64,000 bases of DNA, from the NCBI RefSeq assembly GCF_003260275.1, contig NZ_QJHB01000005.1, positions 124,001-188,000 on the forward strand. The letters run 5' to 3'. Positions 26,768 to 35,754 of this stretch are shown here, in pieces. The stretch's first letter is position 1; each line of letters starts with the position of its first letter. The translations under genes and the position numbers were made by a program. Source of the stretch: Homoserinimonas sp. OAct 916. Its GTDB lineage: Bacteria > Actinomycetota > Actinomycetes > Actinomycetales > Microbacteriaceae. Under the pieces are notes generated by a model. That model was given only the letters and a program-made list of their open reading frames with translations, made no database searches and was not told where the DNA came from.

Positions 26768-27319
26768 TCAATCCAGAAGAGCGAGCTGGTCCTTCCAGTA
26801 CGCCTTGCACTCGGCCGCGGCCTCGGGTGAGAGCAGCCTTGCGTGCTGCACCGCAACCCGACATTTGCCCGGGGCCGACTCGTTGACTGTGACGTTGATC
26901 CGGGAATCATCCTCCAGCCCACAGCGCCAATAGCGCCACTTCGCAGTGGCCGAGGTGGTGGGCTGCTCCGTGATCTCCAACCCGTTGAACTCCGTGCGGC
27001 GGTCGACCAGTTCTTCCCAGGCGGCGAGCGCCTCATCCATGGTGCCCGGCACGGTCTTGCTGGCGCTCGATGCGAAGGTGCCGTCTCCCTGCTGCCCCGG
27101 GATGCGTCGGCCGATGTGTTGTTCGTATGCGATTGTGATCCCCTGCGCCCACCAACCGTGGTTCTTCAGATCCAGGTGCGCGATCTCCTTCTGCACCAGG
27201 GGCACGATATCGGGGTGCGGAAGGTCTCTCCCGCCCATCCCGTCGATGAGCGCGACCCATTCCGGCCACCCGCGCTGCGTCACCTTCTCGTACGGGCCGA
27301 CACCCTGTGCTTTCGTCAT
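26768..27319 (-). CDS. DUF4287-like domain protein
   Basis: A 183-residue protein. The first ~75 residues (PYEKVTQRGWPEWVALIDGMGGRDLPHPDIV and the NHGWWAQGITIAYEQHIGRR segment) resemble the DUF4287 domain found in actinobacterial small proteins, often fused to or near SRPBCC/DUF5655 domains. The second half (KWRYWRCGLEDDSRINVTVNESAPGKCRVAVQHARL) looks like an AHSA1/SRPBCC-type strand pattern. Function unknown. It ends a cluster of minus-strand genes and stops 9 bases before the next gene's end region, so co-transcription with the upstream gene at 27329 is possible. Confidence 0.7.
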   Translation of the reverse strand: MTKAQGVGPYEKVTQRGWPEWVALIDGMGGRDLPHPDIVPLVQKEIAHLDLKNHGWWAQGITIAYEQHIGRRIPGQQGDGTFASSASKTVPGTMDEALAAWEELVDRRTEFNGLEITEQPTTSATAKWRYWRCGLEDDSRINVTVNESAPGKCRVAVQHARLLSPEAAAECKAYWKDQLALLD

Positions 27320-27328
27320 GCACCGAAT

Positions 27329-28213
27329 CTAGTCGACCGGACGAGCTTCGGGCGCCGCGTTGTCCGCTTCGGCCGCGTTGTTCGCTTCGGCGGCGGTGTT
27401 CCCCTCGGCGGACGCGATCGCTGCGGCCCTGCCCGACCGTGCTCGGGCCGTGTAGCCGTAGCTGCCCTGTTCCAAGAACTCCTTCGCCGCCGCCTGCACC
27501 GCGTCGACGGCGGCGAACGCAAACGCACCGCCCACTGAGATTCGGGCCACGCCCGCATCTGCCAACGCGGCCACAGGAGGAGTGTCGGCCATGGCGAGCA
27601 CATTGACCGGGCGGTCTACCGACGTCACGATGGAGCGGATGTCCTTCAACTGTGTCACCCCCGGCGCATACAACACGTCGGCTCCCGCTTCCTGGTATGC
27701 CTGCAGGCGTTCAATGGTATCGGCGAGGTCACGGCGACCGTGCAGGAAGTTCTCTGCACGGCCGGTCAACACCAGCTTCGCTGGACCCCGGTGGCAAGCC
27801 TGGGCTGCCGCACGCACTCGCTCGGCCGCAGCCTCTTTCTCACGGATCGGCGTCTCCGGGTCGCCGGTGGAATCTTCGATCGAGGCACCGGCAAGCCCCG
27901 CCCGGCACGCAAGCTCGTAAGTCTCGGAAACTGATTCCGGACTGTCTCCGAATCCGTGTTCCAGGTCGGCGCTCACCGGCAGTGGGGTGGCTCGTACGAT
28001 CTGGCCGCAGTGTTCCAAGGCCTCCTCCCTGGTCACCTCACCATCCCAGCGGCCGAGCGTCCACGCAAACCCGCTGCTGGTCGTCGCCAGCGCCCGAAAT
28101 CCCAGCGAAGCGAACAGGCGGGCACTCCCCACATTCCACGGGTTCGGGATCAGTAGCGGCCCGGCGCCGTGATGAAGGGCGAGAAACGAGGTCGCGAGGT
28201 CGGGCGACGTCAT
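27329..28213 (-). CDS. Isocitrate lyase/PEP mutase family protein
   Basis: A 294-residue TIM-barrel enzyme. Typical elements are LIPNPWNVGSARLFASLGFRALATTSSGFA near the N-terminus, the metal-binding acidic segment VSADLEHGFGDSPESV, and GASIEDSTGDPETPI. The family cleaves or rearranges carbon-carbon or carbon-phosphorus bonds of 2-oxo and phospho-enol acids (2-methylisocitrate lyase, phosphonopyruvate hydrolase, oxaloacetate decarboxylase); the substrate is not predictable. The lysine-cysteine loop KKCGH of true isocitrate lyase is absent. The ATG at 28213 overlaps the methyltransferase stop by four bases. The last ~30 residues are an Ala/Glu/Asn-rich low-complexity tail. Confidence 0.85.
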   Translation of the reverse strand: MTSPDLATSFLALHHGAGPLLIPNPWNVGSARLFASLGFRALATTSSGFAWTLGRWDGEVTREEALEHCGQIVRATPLPVSADLEHGFGDSPESVSETYELACRAGLAGASIEDSTGDPETPIREKEAAAERVRAAAQACHRGPAKLVLTGRAENFLHGRRDLADTIERLQAYQEAGADVLYAPGVTQLKDIRSIVTSVDRPVNVLAMADTPPVAALADAGVARISVGGAFAFAAVDAVQAAAKEFLEQGSYGYTARARSGRAAAIASAEGNTAAEANNAAEADNAAPEARPVD

Positions 28214-28887
28214 GCGCCAGCCACTTCCGCGCCAACCCTCCGTGCGCACCCGATCACGTGGGCCACCGGAGGGGCAAAGGCATTCACCCGAAACCCGAAC
28301 CGTTCGACCGAGTCCATTGTGAACCCGGCCTGGGTGATCGCCCGCACGGTGTCACGGTTGGGACGGCATCCTCCCGCCGCACGCCGCCACAGCGGCGTGG
28401 CCAGGTCTTGAAGACCAGCGACCATCCGGCTGCGTGACCTCACGTGCTCGTAGAACACCAGCACACCGCCCGGTTTCAGAACGCGACCGATTTCGGCGAG
28501 GACCGTCTCCTGTCTCTCGACGCTGCACAGCACAAGGCTCGACACGACGGCATCCATGCTCGCGTCATCACAGGGAATGCTCTCGGCCATGTCGGGAACC
28601 ACCCGCACGTTGAGGCCGGAGTGCTCTGCGGCGTGACGGGCGTGCCGGCGCAGGAACGCGTCGGGCTCCAGCGCAAGCACCTCGGTGACGAGCGGGGGGT
28701 ACAGCCAGAATGTGGCGCCATAACCCGCCCCGATCTCGACCACATTTCCGGTGAGCTCCGACAGCATCCTGACCCGGTGCTGGATAGCTCCGCGCCTGTC
28801 CATTTCGGGACCAACCCGATAAAAGGCCCGCCCGAATCTGGACGGACGATACTCCTCGGCAGTTTCACTCGTGCCGCTGACGTTCAT
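28210..28887 (-). CDS. Class I SAM-dependent methyltransferase
   Basis: A 225-residue protein. Motif I is VVEIGAGYGATFWLYP near residue 50, the acidic residue of motif II is in LALEPDAFLRRHARHAA, and post motifs are ESIPCDDASMDAVVSSLVLCSV and VLKPGGVLVFYEHVRS. The pattern is that of the UbiE/methyltransferase-11 group acting on small molecules or lipids; it resembles mammalian METTL7-like phospholipid/thiol methyltransferases in the segment around EHVRS. It is coupled to the downstream lyase family gene by an ATGA overlap. Confidence 0.88.
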   Translation of the reverse strand: MNVSGTSETAEEYRPSRFGRAFYRVGPEMDRRGAIQHRVRMLSELTGNVVEIGAGYGATFWLYPPLVTEVLALEPDAFLRRHARHAAEHSGLNVRVVPDMAESIPCDDASMDAVVSSLVLCSVERQETVLAEIGRVLKPGGVLVFYEHVRSRSRMVAGLQDLATPLWRRAAGGCRPNRDTVRAITQAGFTMDSVERFGFRVNAFAPPVAHVIGCARRVGAEVAGA

Positions 28888-28959
28888 ACTTCGGAGCCTA
28901 ACGCCGGAGAGCCTACTCGGGCAGGCTCGCGCACCTCGAACCTTTTCAGCGGTCGGTCG

Positions 28960-29334
28960 TCACAGCTCGATACAGTCCGAACCGCAGGTGTCGTCCGCCC
29001 CCGGATCTGGCCGGGGTGCGGGACGGTGCAGGATCGCACGGGTCGGGGTGACCGTCAGGGAGTCGGCAACGACCCGGGCCTCACCGTCGACGATGAGGGA
29101 GTAGCCGTCGCTTGTGGTCGGCGGCCACACCAATGAGACCTGGGGGCGGCTGCTCGTATTGGCTCGAACGCGTGCGCTTGGCGTGTTCACCGCGAGGTGA
29201 GGAGCCGTGACCGTGGGATTCACCGGAGAGGTGTGAATCCGATCATCGTCACCCACCGTGATCAGATAGGCGAACCCGTACTCGGAGATGCGGCCCGCGA
29301 GCGCATCGAAATCGATTTTCTTGCCCATACCCAA
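28960..29334 (-). CDS. Pyridoxamine 5'-phosphate oxidase-like flavin-binding fold protein
   Basis: A 124-residue protein with a split-barrel pattern: FAYLITVGDDDRIHTSPVNPTV, then SLVWPPTTSDGYSLIVDGEARV, as in small FMN/F420-binding PPOX proteins. Many actinobacterial members bind F420, heme or biliverdin instead of FMN, so the cofactor is open. The C-terminus ends in an acidic and Cys-containing tail (DDTCGSDCIEL). It starts with ATG 29334; ATG at the third codon (MGKKIDF) is equally possible. Confidence 0.75.
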   Translation of the reverse strand: MGMGKKIDFDALAGRISEYGFAYLITVGDDDRIHTSPVNPTVTAPHLAVNTPSARVRANTSSRPQVSLVWPPTTSDGYSLIVDGEARVVADSLTVTPTRAILHRPAPRPDPGADDTCGSDCIEL

Positions 29335-29408
29335 AGGCTAATCGGCATCGTCGAGCCCCGCCAGACCCCGCGCGCCCACAACCGGCCCGTCGATGCCCAT
29401 CGTGCTCA

Positions 29409-29428
29409 GACCCCACGTGCGTGGGGTC
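29409..29428. terminator. Short perfect hairpin downstream of the NUDIX gene
   Basis: GACCCCAC (29409-29416) and GTGGGGTC (29421-29428) pair around a 4-base loop, 8 bases after the end of the minus-strand NUDIX gene. No U-run follows, so termination is a guess. Confidence 0.35.
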
Positions 29429-29435
29429 CGCGCCA

Positions 29436-30119
29436 TCACCTCTCAGGATGCACGATTCGGTCGCTGTCCCAGGGCACCGCCCAGTCCAATTCGTCGAACA
29501 CTCGGGAGAGCACGATCGCGGTGAACCCCCAGATGAGCCTGCCCTCGGTGGTGAAGGCGGGTGCGGTCACCGTGCGGTCACCGATCACGTGGCTGGTACT
29601 CGCCCGGTTGCCGGGATCGAGCAGATCGGCCACCGGTGCGCGAAAAACGTCCACGGTTTCGGCATGGTCGACGGCTGCGACTCGCGACGGATGCCTCCAC
29701 CAGCACAACACGGGTGTGACCACGTGGTTGCTCACCGGGATCGCAAACGTCGGCAACACTCCCAATGGCTCGAGACCGCTCGGTTCGAGGCCGGTCTCTT
29801 CGACCGCTTCGCGCACCGCCGCCTCGATGGGTCCCGAGTCCGTGGCATCGAGTCGGCCGCCGGGGAAGGCGATCTGCCCCGGGTGGTTTCCGAGGGTGGA
29901 TGCCCGACGGAGAAGGAGCACATCCAGGTCGCGCGCCACCATCCCGGGAACGCTGGCGGGCAGCTTGGCCGGCACCGAGTCAAGCACCCCGAACAACACG
30001 AGCACCGCGGCCCGCCGCGCCGTATCGACATCCAGTTGCACGCGCGAAAGGTCGGGATGCCAGTCGAGCCCGCGAGCGCACAGCGCCGCCAGTTCGGCGC
30101 GGGGGTCGGAGGCAGGCAT
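29436..30119 (-). CDS. NUDIX hydrolase, CoA pyrophosphatase-like
   Basis: A 227-residue protein. The segment PGQIAFPGGRLDATDSG followed by AAVREAVEETGLE forms the Nudix box near residues 85-115; the preceding RASTLGNHPGQIAFPGG resembles the UPF0035 signature of CoA pyrophosphatases (NudL/YeaB). Such enzymes hydrolyze CoA or acyl-CoA to phosphopantetheine and 3',5'-ADP. The gene stands alone on the minus strand between a divergent agmatine deiminase and the PPOX-fold gene. Confidence 0.88.
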   Translation of the reverse strand: MPASDPRAELAALCARGLDWHPDLSRVQLDVDTARRAAVLVLFGVLDSVPAKLPASVPGMVARDLDVLLLRRASTLGNHPGQIAFPGGRLDATDSGPIEAAVREAVEETGLEPSGLEPLGVLPTFAIPVSNHVVTPVLCWWRHPSRVAAVDHAETVDVFRAPVADLLDPGNRASTSHVIGDRTVTAPAFTTEGRLIWGFTAIVLSRVFDELDWAVPWDSDRIVHPER

Positions 30120-30271
30120 GGACCCAGCCTACGGAATCCGATCAACTGCCAACGGCGTGGCCGGAGGCCCGTGACAACGCCGGCCTGCCCCAGGTACCGT
30201 GAGCCTTCGAATAGACCATACGATCAGAGGTGCCGAAGACTGATTGAGCCGACCCGATCCCGGAGGAACCA

Positions 30272-31318
30272 ATGGCCTGGTTGATGCCCACAGAGACCGC
30301 CCCCCACGAACGAACATGGATGGCCTTTCCGCGCGCCGGGCTCACCCTCGGCGAGGATGCCGCCGAGGCCGAGGAGGGCTACGCGGCCTGGACAGCCGTC
30401 GCACACGCCACAGCCGAGTTCGAGCCGGTCACGATGGTGGTAGACCCCAGCGAGATGATCCGGGCCCGTCGCATGCTCGGCAGTGAGATCGAGATTCTCG
30501 AGGCGCCCCTTGACGAATTCTGGATGCGTGACTTCGGCCCCACCTTCGTTCTCGACGACGACCGCCCCGGGGTGCTGGGCGCGGTCGATTGGATCTTCAA
30601 TGGCTGGGGTGCGCCTGCCTGGGCCGAGTGGGAGTTGTCCGCCCAGATCGCGCGCTTCATCGCAGACCACGTCGGTGCCGAACTGGTCAGCTCCATGCTG
30701 GTCAACGAGGGCGGCGGCATCCACGTCGACGGCGAGGGAACCGTGCTGCTGACCGAGACCGTGCAACTCGATCCGGGCCGAAACCCGCTCGCCGACAAGG
30801 CCGGCGTCGAGGCAGAACTGGCCCGCACGATCGGCTCGAAACACGCGATCTGGCTGCCGCGCGGCCTCACCCGTGACTATGACGAGTTCGGCACCCGCGG
30901 CCACGTCGACATCATCGCCACAATTCCCTCGCCCGGCCGCGTGTTGCTGCACCTGCAGTCCGATGAGGCACACCCCGACTTCGAGGTCAGCCGCGAGTTG
31001 CGATCACATCTTGAACAGGCGACGGATGCCGCCGGCCGCACCTGGGAGATCATCGACCTGCCTGCACCGGTCACGCTGAGAGATTCCGAGGGCTTCGTCG
31101 ACTGGAGCTACGTGAACCACCTCGTGGTGAACGACGGAGTGATCGCGTGCGGCTTCGGTGAGGAGCAGGCAGACGCAACGGCCAGGGAGATTCTCGCCGA
31201 GGCCTACCCGGGTCGGCGGGTGGTCACCGTGGACTCACGGCCGATCTTCGACCGCGGCGGCGGCGTGCACTGCATCACCCAGCAACAGCCGGCCGTGCCC
31301 GCGGCCCCAGTCAGTTGA
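30272..31318 (+). CDS. aguA: Agmatine deiminase (agmatine iminohydrolase)
   Basis: The 348-residue enzyme converts agmatine to N-carbamoylputrescine and ammonia. Family motifs are WMAFPR near the N-terminus, EFWMRDFGPTFV with the substrate-binding acidic residue, NEGGGIHVDGEGT, the catalytic His in GTRGHVDIIA, and the nucleophile Cys in GGGVHCITQQQP near the C-terminus. The ATG has GGAGG 7 bases upstream. The amidase gene follows after 10 bases, suggesting a two-gene operon; the partner N-carbamoylputrescine amidohydrolase (nitrilase fold) is not present here. A polyamine-type importer lies 20 kb away. Confidence 0.93.
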   Translation: MAWLMPTETAPHERTWMAFPRAGLTLGEDAAEAEEGYAAWTAVAHATAEFEPVTMVVDPSEMIRARRMLGSEIEILEAPLDEFWMRDFGPTFVLDDDRPGVLGAVDWIFNGWGAPAWAEWELSAQIARFIADHVGAELVSSMLVNEGGGIHVDGEGTVLLTETVQLDPGRNPLADKAGVEAELARTIGSKHAIWLPRGLTRDYDEFGTRGHVDIIATIPSPGRVLLHLQSDEAHPDFEVSRELRSHLEQATDAAGRTWEIIDLPAPVTLRDSEGFVDWSYVNHLVVNDGVIACGFGEEQADATAREILAEAYPGRRVVTVDSRPIFDRGGGVHCITQQQPAVPAAPVS

Positions 31319-31328
31319 GGCAGAGGGC

Positions 31329-33044
31329 ATGACGGGCACATTCGATGTGGTCGAGGCACCGATCGCCGACCTGCGCGCGGCGTTCGCTGACGGCCGGGCC
31401 AGTAGCGAAGGGGTGACTCGCGCCTACCTCGAGCGGATCGAACGCTTCGACAGCGCCGGCATCCGCTTGAACTCGGTGATCGTGTTGAACCCCGATGCAC
31501 TGGCCGACGCCCGCGCCTCCGATGCCCGGCGGTCCAACGGCCACGTGCTCGGCCCGCTCGACGGAATCCCCTACACCGCCAAGGACAGCTACCTGGCGAC
31601 CGGGCTGACCGCAGCGGCCGGGTCACCGGCCTTCGCCGCCCTCGTCGCCCAGCGGGACGCGTTCACGATCGAGCGGCTGCGGGCGGCCGGCGCGGTGCTG
31701 ATCGGGCTCACCAATATGCCGCCGATGGCGAACGGGGGCATGCAGCGCGGGGTCTACGGCCGGGCAGAGAGCCCGTACAACGCCGACTTTCTGACCTCGG
31801 CGTTCGCATCCGGCTCGTCGAACGGCTCCGGCACGGCGACCGCGGCGAGCTTCGCCGCGTTCGGTCTGGGCGAGGAGACCTGGTCGAGTGGACGGGCCCC
31901 CGCATCCAACAACGCCCTCTGCGCCTACACCCCGTCGCGGGGTGTGATCTCAGTGCGCGGAAACTGGCCGCTCGTACCCACGATGGACGTGGTGGTGCCG
32001 CACGCGCGCACCATGGCCGACCTGCTGGAGGTGCTCGATGTGGTGGTCGCCGACGACCCCAACAGCCGCGGGGACTTCTGGCGCGCCCAACCGTGGGTCA
32101 CCCTGCCTGCGGCCTCCTCCGTGCGGCCCCCCAGCTACCCGGCACTGCGACCAGCCGATGCCGCCGCGGCCGGGAAGACTCTCGCAGGGCTGCGCCTCGG
32201 AGTGCCGCGCATGTACATTAACGCCGACCCCGAGGCGGGCACCGCTGAACGGCCGGGAATCGGCGGGCCGACCGGGCAGGCGATCCAGACCAGGCCTTCG
32301 ATCATGGCGCTCTGGGAGAAGGCGCGCCGCGACCTGGAGGCTGCCGGCGCGGAGGTGGTGCCGGTCGACTTCCCGGTGGTCTCGAACTATGAGGGCGACC
32401 GCCCCGGCGCCCCGACAATCGGCACCCGGGGACTGGTGAGCCCCGAGTACCTGCACCGCGAGATCGTCGACCTGTCGGCTTGGGCCTGGGACGATTTTCT
32501 CCGCGCGAACGGTGACCCGGAGCTGAACCGCCTGGTCGACATCGACGGGGCACAGATCTTTCCGCAGCCGGAGGGAGCGCTGCCCGACCGCTACGTGGGG
32601 TTCGACGACGACATCGCCGAATACCCGCGGCACGTGCGCGAGCACCCGGTCGAGCATTTCACCGAGATTCCGCACCTCGCCGAGGGGCTGGCAGCGCTGG
32701 AGACCACGCGCCGCCTCGACCTGGAGGAGTGGATGGATGAGCTCGCACTCGACGCCGTGCTGTTCCCGGCGGTCGCCGATGTCGGCCCGGCCGACATGGA
32801 TGTGAACGAGGCATCCGCCGATCTCGGTTGGCGCAACGGAGTCTGGGTGGCCAACGGAAACCTCGCGGTGCGACACCTGGGAATACCGACGGTGACGGTG
32901 CCGATGGGCACGATGGCCGACATCCACATGCCCGTCGGACTCACCTTCGCCGGGCGCGCCTACGACGACACGGCCCTTTTGACAATCGCCGCGGCCTTCG
33001 AGGCGACCGGCAGCCGCCGCACTCCCCCGCCGCGCACCCCGTAG
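31329..33044 (+). CDS. Amidase signature family hydrolase
   Basis: A 571-residue enzyme of the amidase signature family with a Ser-cisSer-Lys triad: the Lys is in IPYTAKDSYLATG, and the Gly/Ser-rich segment FASGSSNGSGTATAASFAAFGLGEETW supplies the serines. The usual length is 450-520, so there is about 60 residues extra, mainly around the lid region (residues ~250-360). The start is ATG 31329 with AGAGGG upstream. Coupling to agmatine deiminase suggests a role in polyamine or amide nitrogen use, but the substrate is unknown. Confidence 0.9.
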   Translation: MTGTFDVVEAPIADLRAAFADGRASSEGVTRAYLERIERFDSAGIRLNSVIVLNPDALADARASDARRSNGHVLGPLDGIPYTAKDSYLATGLTAAAGSPAFAALVAQRDAFTIERLRAAGAVLIGLTNMPPMANGGMQRGVYGRAESPYNADFLTSAFASGSSNGSGTATAASFAAFGLGEETWSSGRAPASNNALCAYTPSRGVISVRGNWPLVPTMDVVVPHARTMADLLEVLDVVVADDPNSRGDFWRAQPWVTLPAASSVRPPSYPALRPADAAAAGKTLAGLRLGVPRMYINADPEAGTAERPGIGGPTGQAIQTRPSIMALWEKARRDLEAAGAEVVPVDFPVVSNYEGDRPGAPTIGTRGLVSPEYLHREIVDLSAWAWDDFLRANGDPELNRLVDIDGAQIFPQPEGALPDRYVGFDDDIAEYPRHVREHPVEHFTEIPHLAEGLAALETTRRLDLEEWMDELALDAVLFPAVADVGPADMDVNEASADLGWRNGVWVANGNLAVRHLGIPTVTVPMGTMADIHMPVGLTFAGRAYDDTALLTIAAAFEATGSRRTPPPRTP

Positions 33045-33208
33045 CCGTGCGCTCAGTGCCAGGCACCACAACGATGTGAGCCTGGGAAGTGCACGCCCGA
33101 ACAATCACCCGATCCACCATCTCAGTCGGCGGCCAGCGTAGGTGATGAGCGGACAGCGTAGATGATGAGCCGACAGCACCCTGGCCCGATCCGGAATCGG
33201 TGTCGGTG

Positions 33209-33817
33209 TCAGCTGCAGGTGACCTCGAGGGTGCCCTCGCCGAGTTCGGCTTCGCCGCCTTCGCGAACAATGCCGTCGACCCTCAGTTCAGCGACGTCGT
33301 CGAATGCGACCTGGCCCACCGAGTGGTCGTCGTCGCCACCAACCCTGATCGAGTAGAACCGCTCGGTGGTTGACATCGGCTGGTCCGTGCCCAGGTCGAT
33401 ACGCACCTCACCATCCCAACCCAGATCCACCCGGACGAAATCGATGTCGAGAAAAGCCGGCTCCTGTGACCCGTCGTCGACACCCGGCCCGGAGACCAGC
33501 ACATCCTCGTCGCCTGACATACAGGTGGTCGGGCTGAAGGTGAACGACTGGCCATCCAACACCAACGTGGCGGTGTGTGCGCCGTCGGCCGCGTCCACCG
33601 GGCTCTCGGCGGCGGGAGCCTCGCCAGCGGGAGCCTGGCCAGCGGGAGTCTCAGCCGCCGGAGCGTCAACGACGGGCGTGTCCGCAACCGGCGCGGCATC
33701 GCCGACCAAGCCGCTGAAGGGTCCGGCTGCACAACCGACCAGAAGGGCGGCGGCCGCGAGCACCGCCGCCGCCGTGAGTGAGCGGTGAAGGGAACGATGA
33801 TTCATGTGGCTACGCAT
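33209..33817 (-). CDS. Secreted lipoprotein of unknown function
   Basis: A 202-residue lipoprotein precursor: a basic start (MRSHMNHRSLHRS), a hydrophobic core, and lipobox LVGC near residue 29. Then comes a Pro/Ala/Glu-rich spacer with TPAGQAPAGEAPAAESPV-type repeats (about 45-75), and a globular domain of about 120 residues with two cysteines (TTCMSGDEDV and the C-terminal VTCS) that may form a disulfide. The domain pattern (ATLVLDGQSFTFSPTTC ... FDDVAELRVDGIVREGGEAELGEGTLEVTCS) is like lipoprotein antigen-type (mycobacterial 19 kDa/LpqH-like) folds, but this is uncertain. ATG 33805 is an alternative start. Confidence 0.75.
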   Translation of the reverse strand: MRSHMNHRSLHRSLTAAAVLAAAALLVGCAAGPFSGLVGDAAPVADTPVVDAPAAETPAGQAPAGEAPAAESPVDAADGAHTATLVLDGQSFTFSPTTCMSGDEDVLVSGPGVDDGSQEPAFLDIDFVRVDLGWDGEVRIDLGTDQPMSTTERFYSIRVGGDDDHSVGQVAFDDVAELRVDGIVREGGEAELGEGTLEVTCS

Positions 33818-33882
33818 ACTCGCACCCTATCGAGAACCGCGGGAGCATTCATGAAGCACGCCCACCGCTATGCGCCGAACGC

Positions 33883-34812
33883 TTACTCCGCCTCGGCGGG
33901 TTGTTCCGTTCGCGCGGGATACTCCGGCTCGCTGGGCCGTGCCGGCTCCGGCACCTGCACGGGCACGGCCAATTGCTCTCGATCAGCCCATTGCTCTGCG
34001 CGCCGTGCGCGCCGGCGGTGCAGAGCCAGCAGCAGGGCAATCACCGCCCCGACCCCCGCCACGAGCAGCACGACCACGAGGTTCGGGACGCGCGAGCCCA
34101 CGCCCGCCACCCACGACTCGACCGCGAACGAGGTGCTGGTCGACAGAACGCCACCCAGGCCATCCACGCCCACGACCACCAGAAAGACGCCGAGGGCGAG
34201 CGAGAACATTCCAGAGATGATGGCGTGCCAACTGTTGCTCCAGCGCCCGATGTGCACCATGCGGGGGCGGATCCACCCGCGGCGCCTCTGGGAGAAGGTC
34301 TTCCAACCGAGCGCCAGTGCGAGCAGCGGCACCGTCATGCCGGCGGCGTAGATCGCCAGCAGGGTGCCGCCGTAGACCGGGTTGCCTCCGACGGCAGCCA
34401 TTGTCAGTACGGAGCCGAGGATGGGCCCGGTGCACACGCCGGCAACACCGTAGGCTGCGCCGAGCGCGAAGACGGTCAGGTTCGTTCCGGTGTCCTTCGG
34501 GTCACTGCGCCCGATTGTTGGCAGGGGAATCCCGAGTAGCTGCACCAGGCCGAGGACGATCAGCAGTGACGCAGCAATGGTGATCAGCAGGCCCTGGTTG
34601 GTCATCAGGAACGCCCCGACCGCCCCGGCCAGCACCCCCAACGGCACCAGAGTGGCGACGAGACCGAGGTAGAAGATGCCGGTGCGGGCGACCAGGGTCG
34701 CCGGGTTGCTGAACGCATAGGCGAAGAAGGCCGGGAGCAGCATCACCGAGCACGGGCTGAGCAGGCTCAGCACCCCTCCGAACAGCGCCCCGAGGTAGCC
34801 GATGTCGATCAC
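33883..34812 (-). CDS. ccdA: CcdA-type thiol electron transporter
   Basis: A 309-residue membrane protein with about six to seven hydrophobic helices. The two redox cysteines of the CcdA/DsbD family are in LSLLSPCSVMLLPAF (Cys21) and GVAGVCTGPILGS (about Cys126). It carries reducing equivalents across the membrane to extracytoplasmic thioredoxin-like proteins. The C-terminal 60 residues are a charged, Pro/Glu-rich cytoplasmic tail. The start overlaps the stop of the DsbA-like gene by four bases, so the pair forms a coupled disulfide-handling unit. Confidence 0.9.
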   Translation of the reverse strand: MIDIGYLGALFGGVLSLLSPCSVMLLPAFFAYAFSNPATLVARTGIFYLGLVATLVPLGVLAGAVGAFLMTNQGLLITIAASLLIVLGLVQLLGIPLPTIGRSDPKDTGTNLTVFALGAAYGVAGVCTGPILGSVLTMAAVGGNPVYGGTLLAIYAAGMTVPLLALALGWKTFSQRRRGWIRPRMVHIGRWSNSWHAIISGMFSLALGVFLVVVGVDGLGGVLSTSTSFAVESWVAGVGSRVPNLVVVLLVAGVGAVIALLLALHRRRARRAEQWADREQLAVPVQVPEPARPSEPEYPARTEQPAEAE

Positions 34813-35618
34813 TGCTGGGCTGCCACCAATTCCTGCTCGATGACTTCGCGGAAGACCTCAAGCGGCTGGGCCCCCTGCACCGGGGTGTTGCCAACGATGA
34901 ACGTGGGTGTGCCACTCACGCCGATCGCCTGGGTCTCCTGCAGGTCGGCCGCCACTCGTCGGGCATGGGCGGGGTCATCCAGGGCGAGGGTGAATGCCGC
35001 GAGATCCAGGCCCGGGATCGATTCTGCGACGGCGGTGACGGCTGCCTGGTCCCAGACCGTTCCGCCGGTCGGCGCTGTCGCATACAGGGCGCCCGCATAT
35101 TCCCAGAACAGCCCCTGGGCGCCTGCCGCATGTGCCGCGATCGCCGCGTCCGGGGAGGTCTTGCCGAGCACAGGGGCGTCTCGCCACTCGAACCGCACCA
35201 GGCCGGTATCGACGTACTCTGTCATCACCGTTGGCAGCACCTCGTTCGCGAAGACCGCGCAGTATGCGCAGCGGAAGTCGGCGTATTCGATGATGACGAC
35301 GGGTGCGTCCAACTCTCCCTTGGCTGCCGCGTCAGCCGGGTCGCGGCGGGCCAGTTGCGAAAGTTCCGGGCCCTGTTCCTGTTCGGCATCGGATGCCGGC
35401 GGGCTCCCCTCGGCCGCGCCTGTCGGCCCGGGGGCAAACTCGTTCGACGCGTTGGGTTGCTGTTGCGCCGCGATTCCGACCGCACCGAGGGCGACCGCGA
35501 GCAGGATGCCGAGAGTCCAGGTGAGTCTGAGCCTGGTGGTGCGAGACCCATCCGCTCGGTTCTTCTGGGCTGACCCGCCCCGAGGTTCTCCTGCAGATGG
35601 TGATGCCACGACTGTCAC
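34809..35618 (-). CDS. Membrane-anchored DsbA family thioredoxin-fold protein
   Basis: A 269-residue protein with an N-terminal cytoplasmic tail, one helix (about residues 30-48), an acidic linker, and a DsbA-type thioredoxin domain. The active site is FRCAYCAVFANEVLP (CAYC) and the cis-Pro segment is GVSGTPTFIVGNTPVQGAQ. It probably acts outside the membrane as a disulfide oxidase, isomerase or reductase with CcdA. It is upstream of ccdA in the same operon with an ATGA overlap. Confidence 0.9.
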   Translation of the reverse strand: MTVVASPSAGEPRGGSAQKNRADGSRTTRLRLTWTLGILLAVALGAVGIAAQQQPNASNEFAPGPTGAAEGSPPASDAEQEQGPELSQLARRDPADAAAKGELDAPVVIIEYADFRCAYCAVFANEVLPTVMTEYVDTGLVRFEWRDAPVLGKTSPDAAIAAHAAGAQGLFWEYAGALYATAPTGGTVWDQAAVTAVAESIPGLDLAAFTLALDDPAHARRVAADLQETQAIGVSGTPTFIVGNTPVQGAQPLEVFREVIEQELVAAQQ

Positions 35619-35754
35619 GCCTCCGGTCGTACTCGTTGTCAGGCGCGGTCATAGGTTTCCGGCCCCGACTAGGGTATCGATCGGTACATGCCAGAGCGCT
35701 GGGAGCCGATTCGGTTTCGTCGGGCGGGCTCGGCGGGGATCAACCCCTTGGCGG

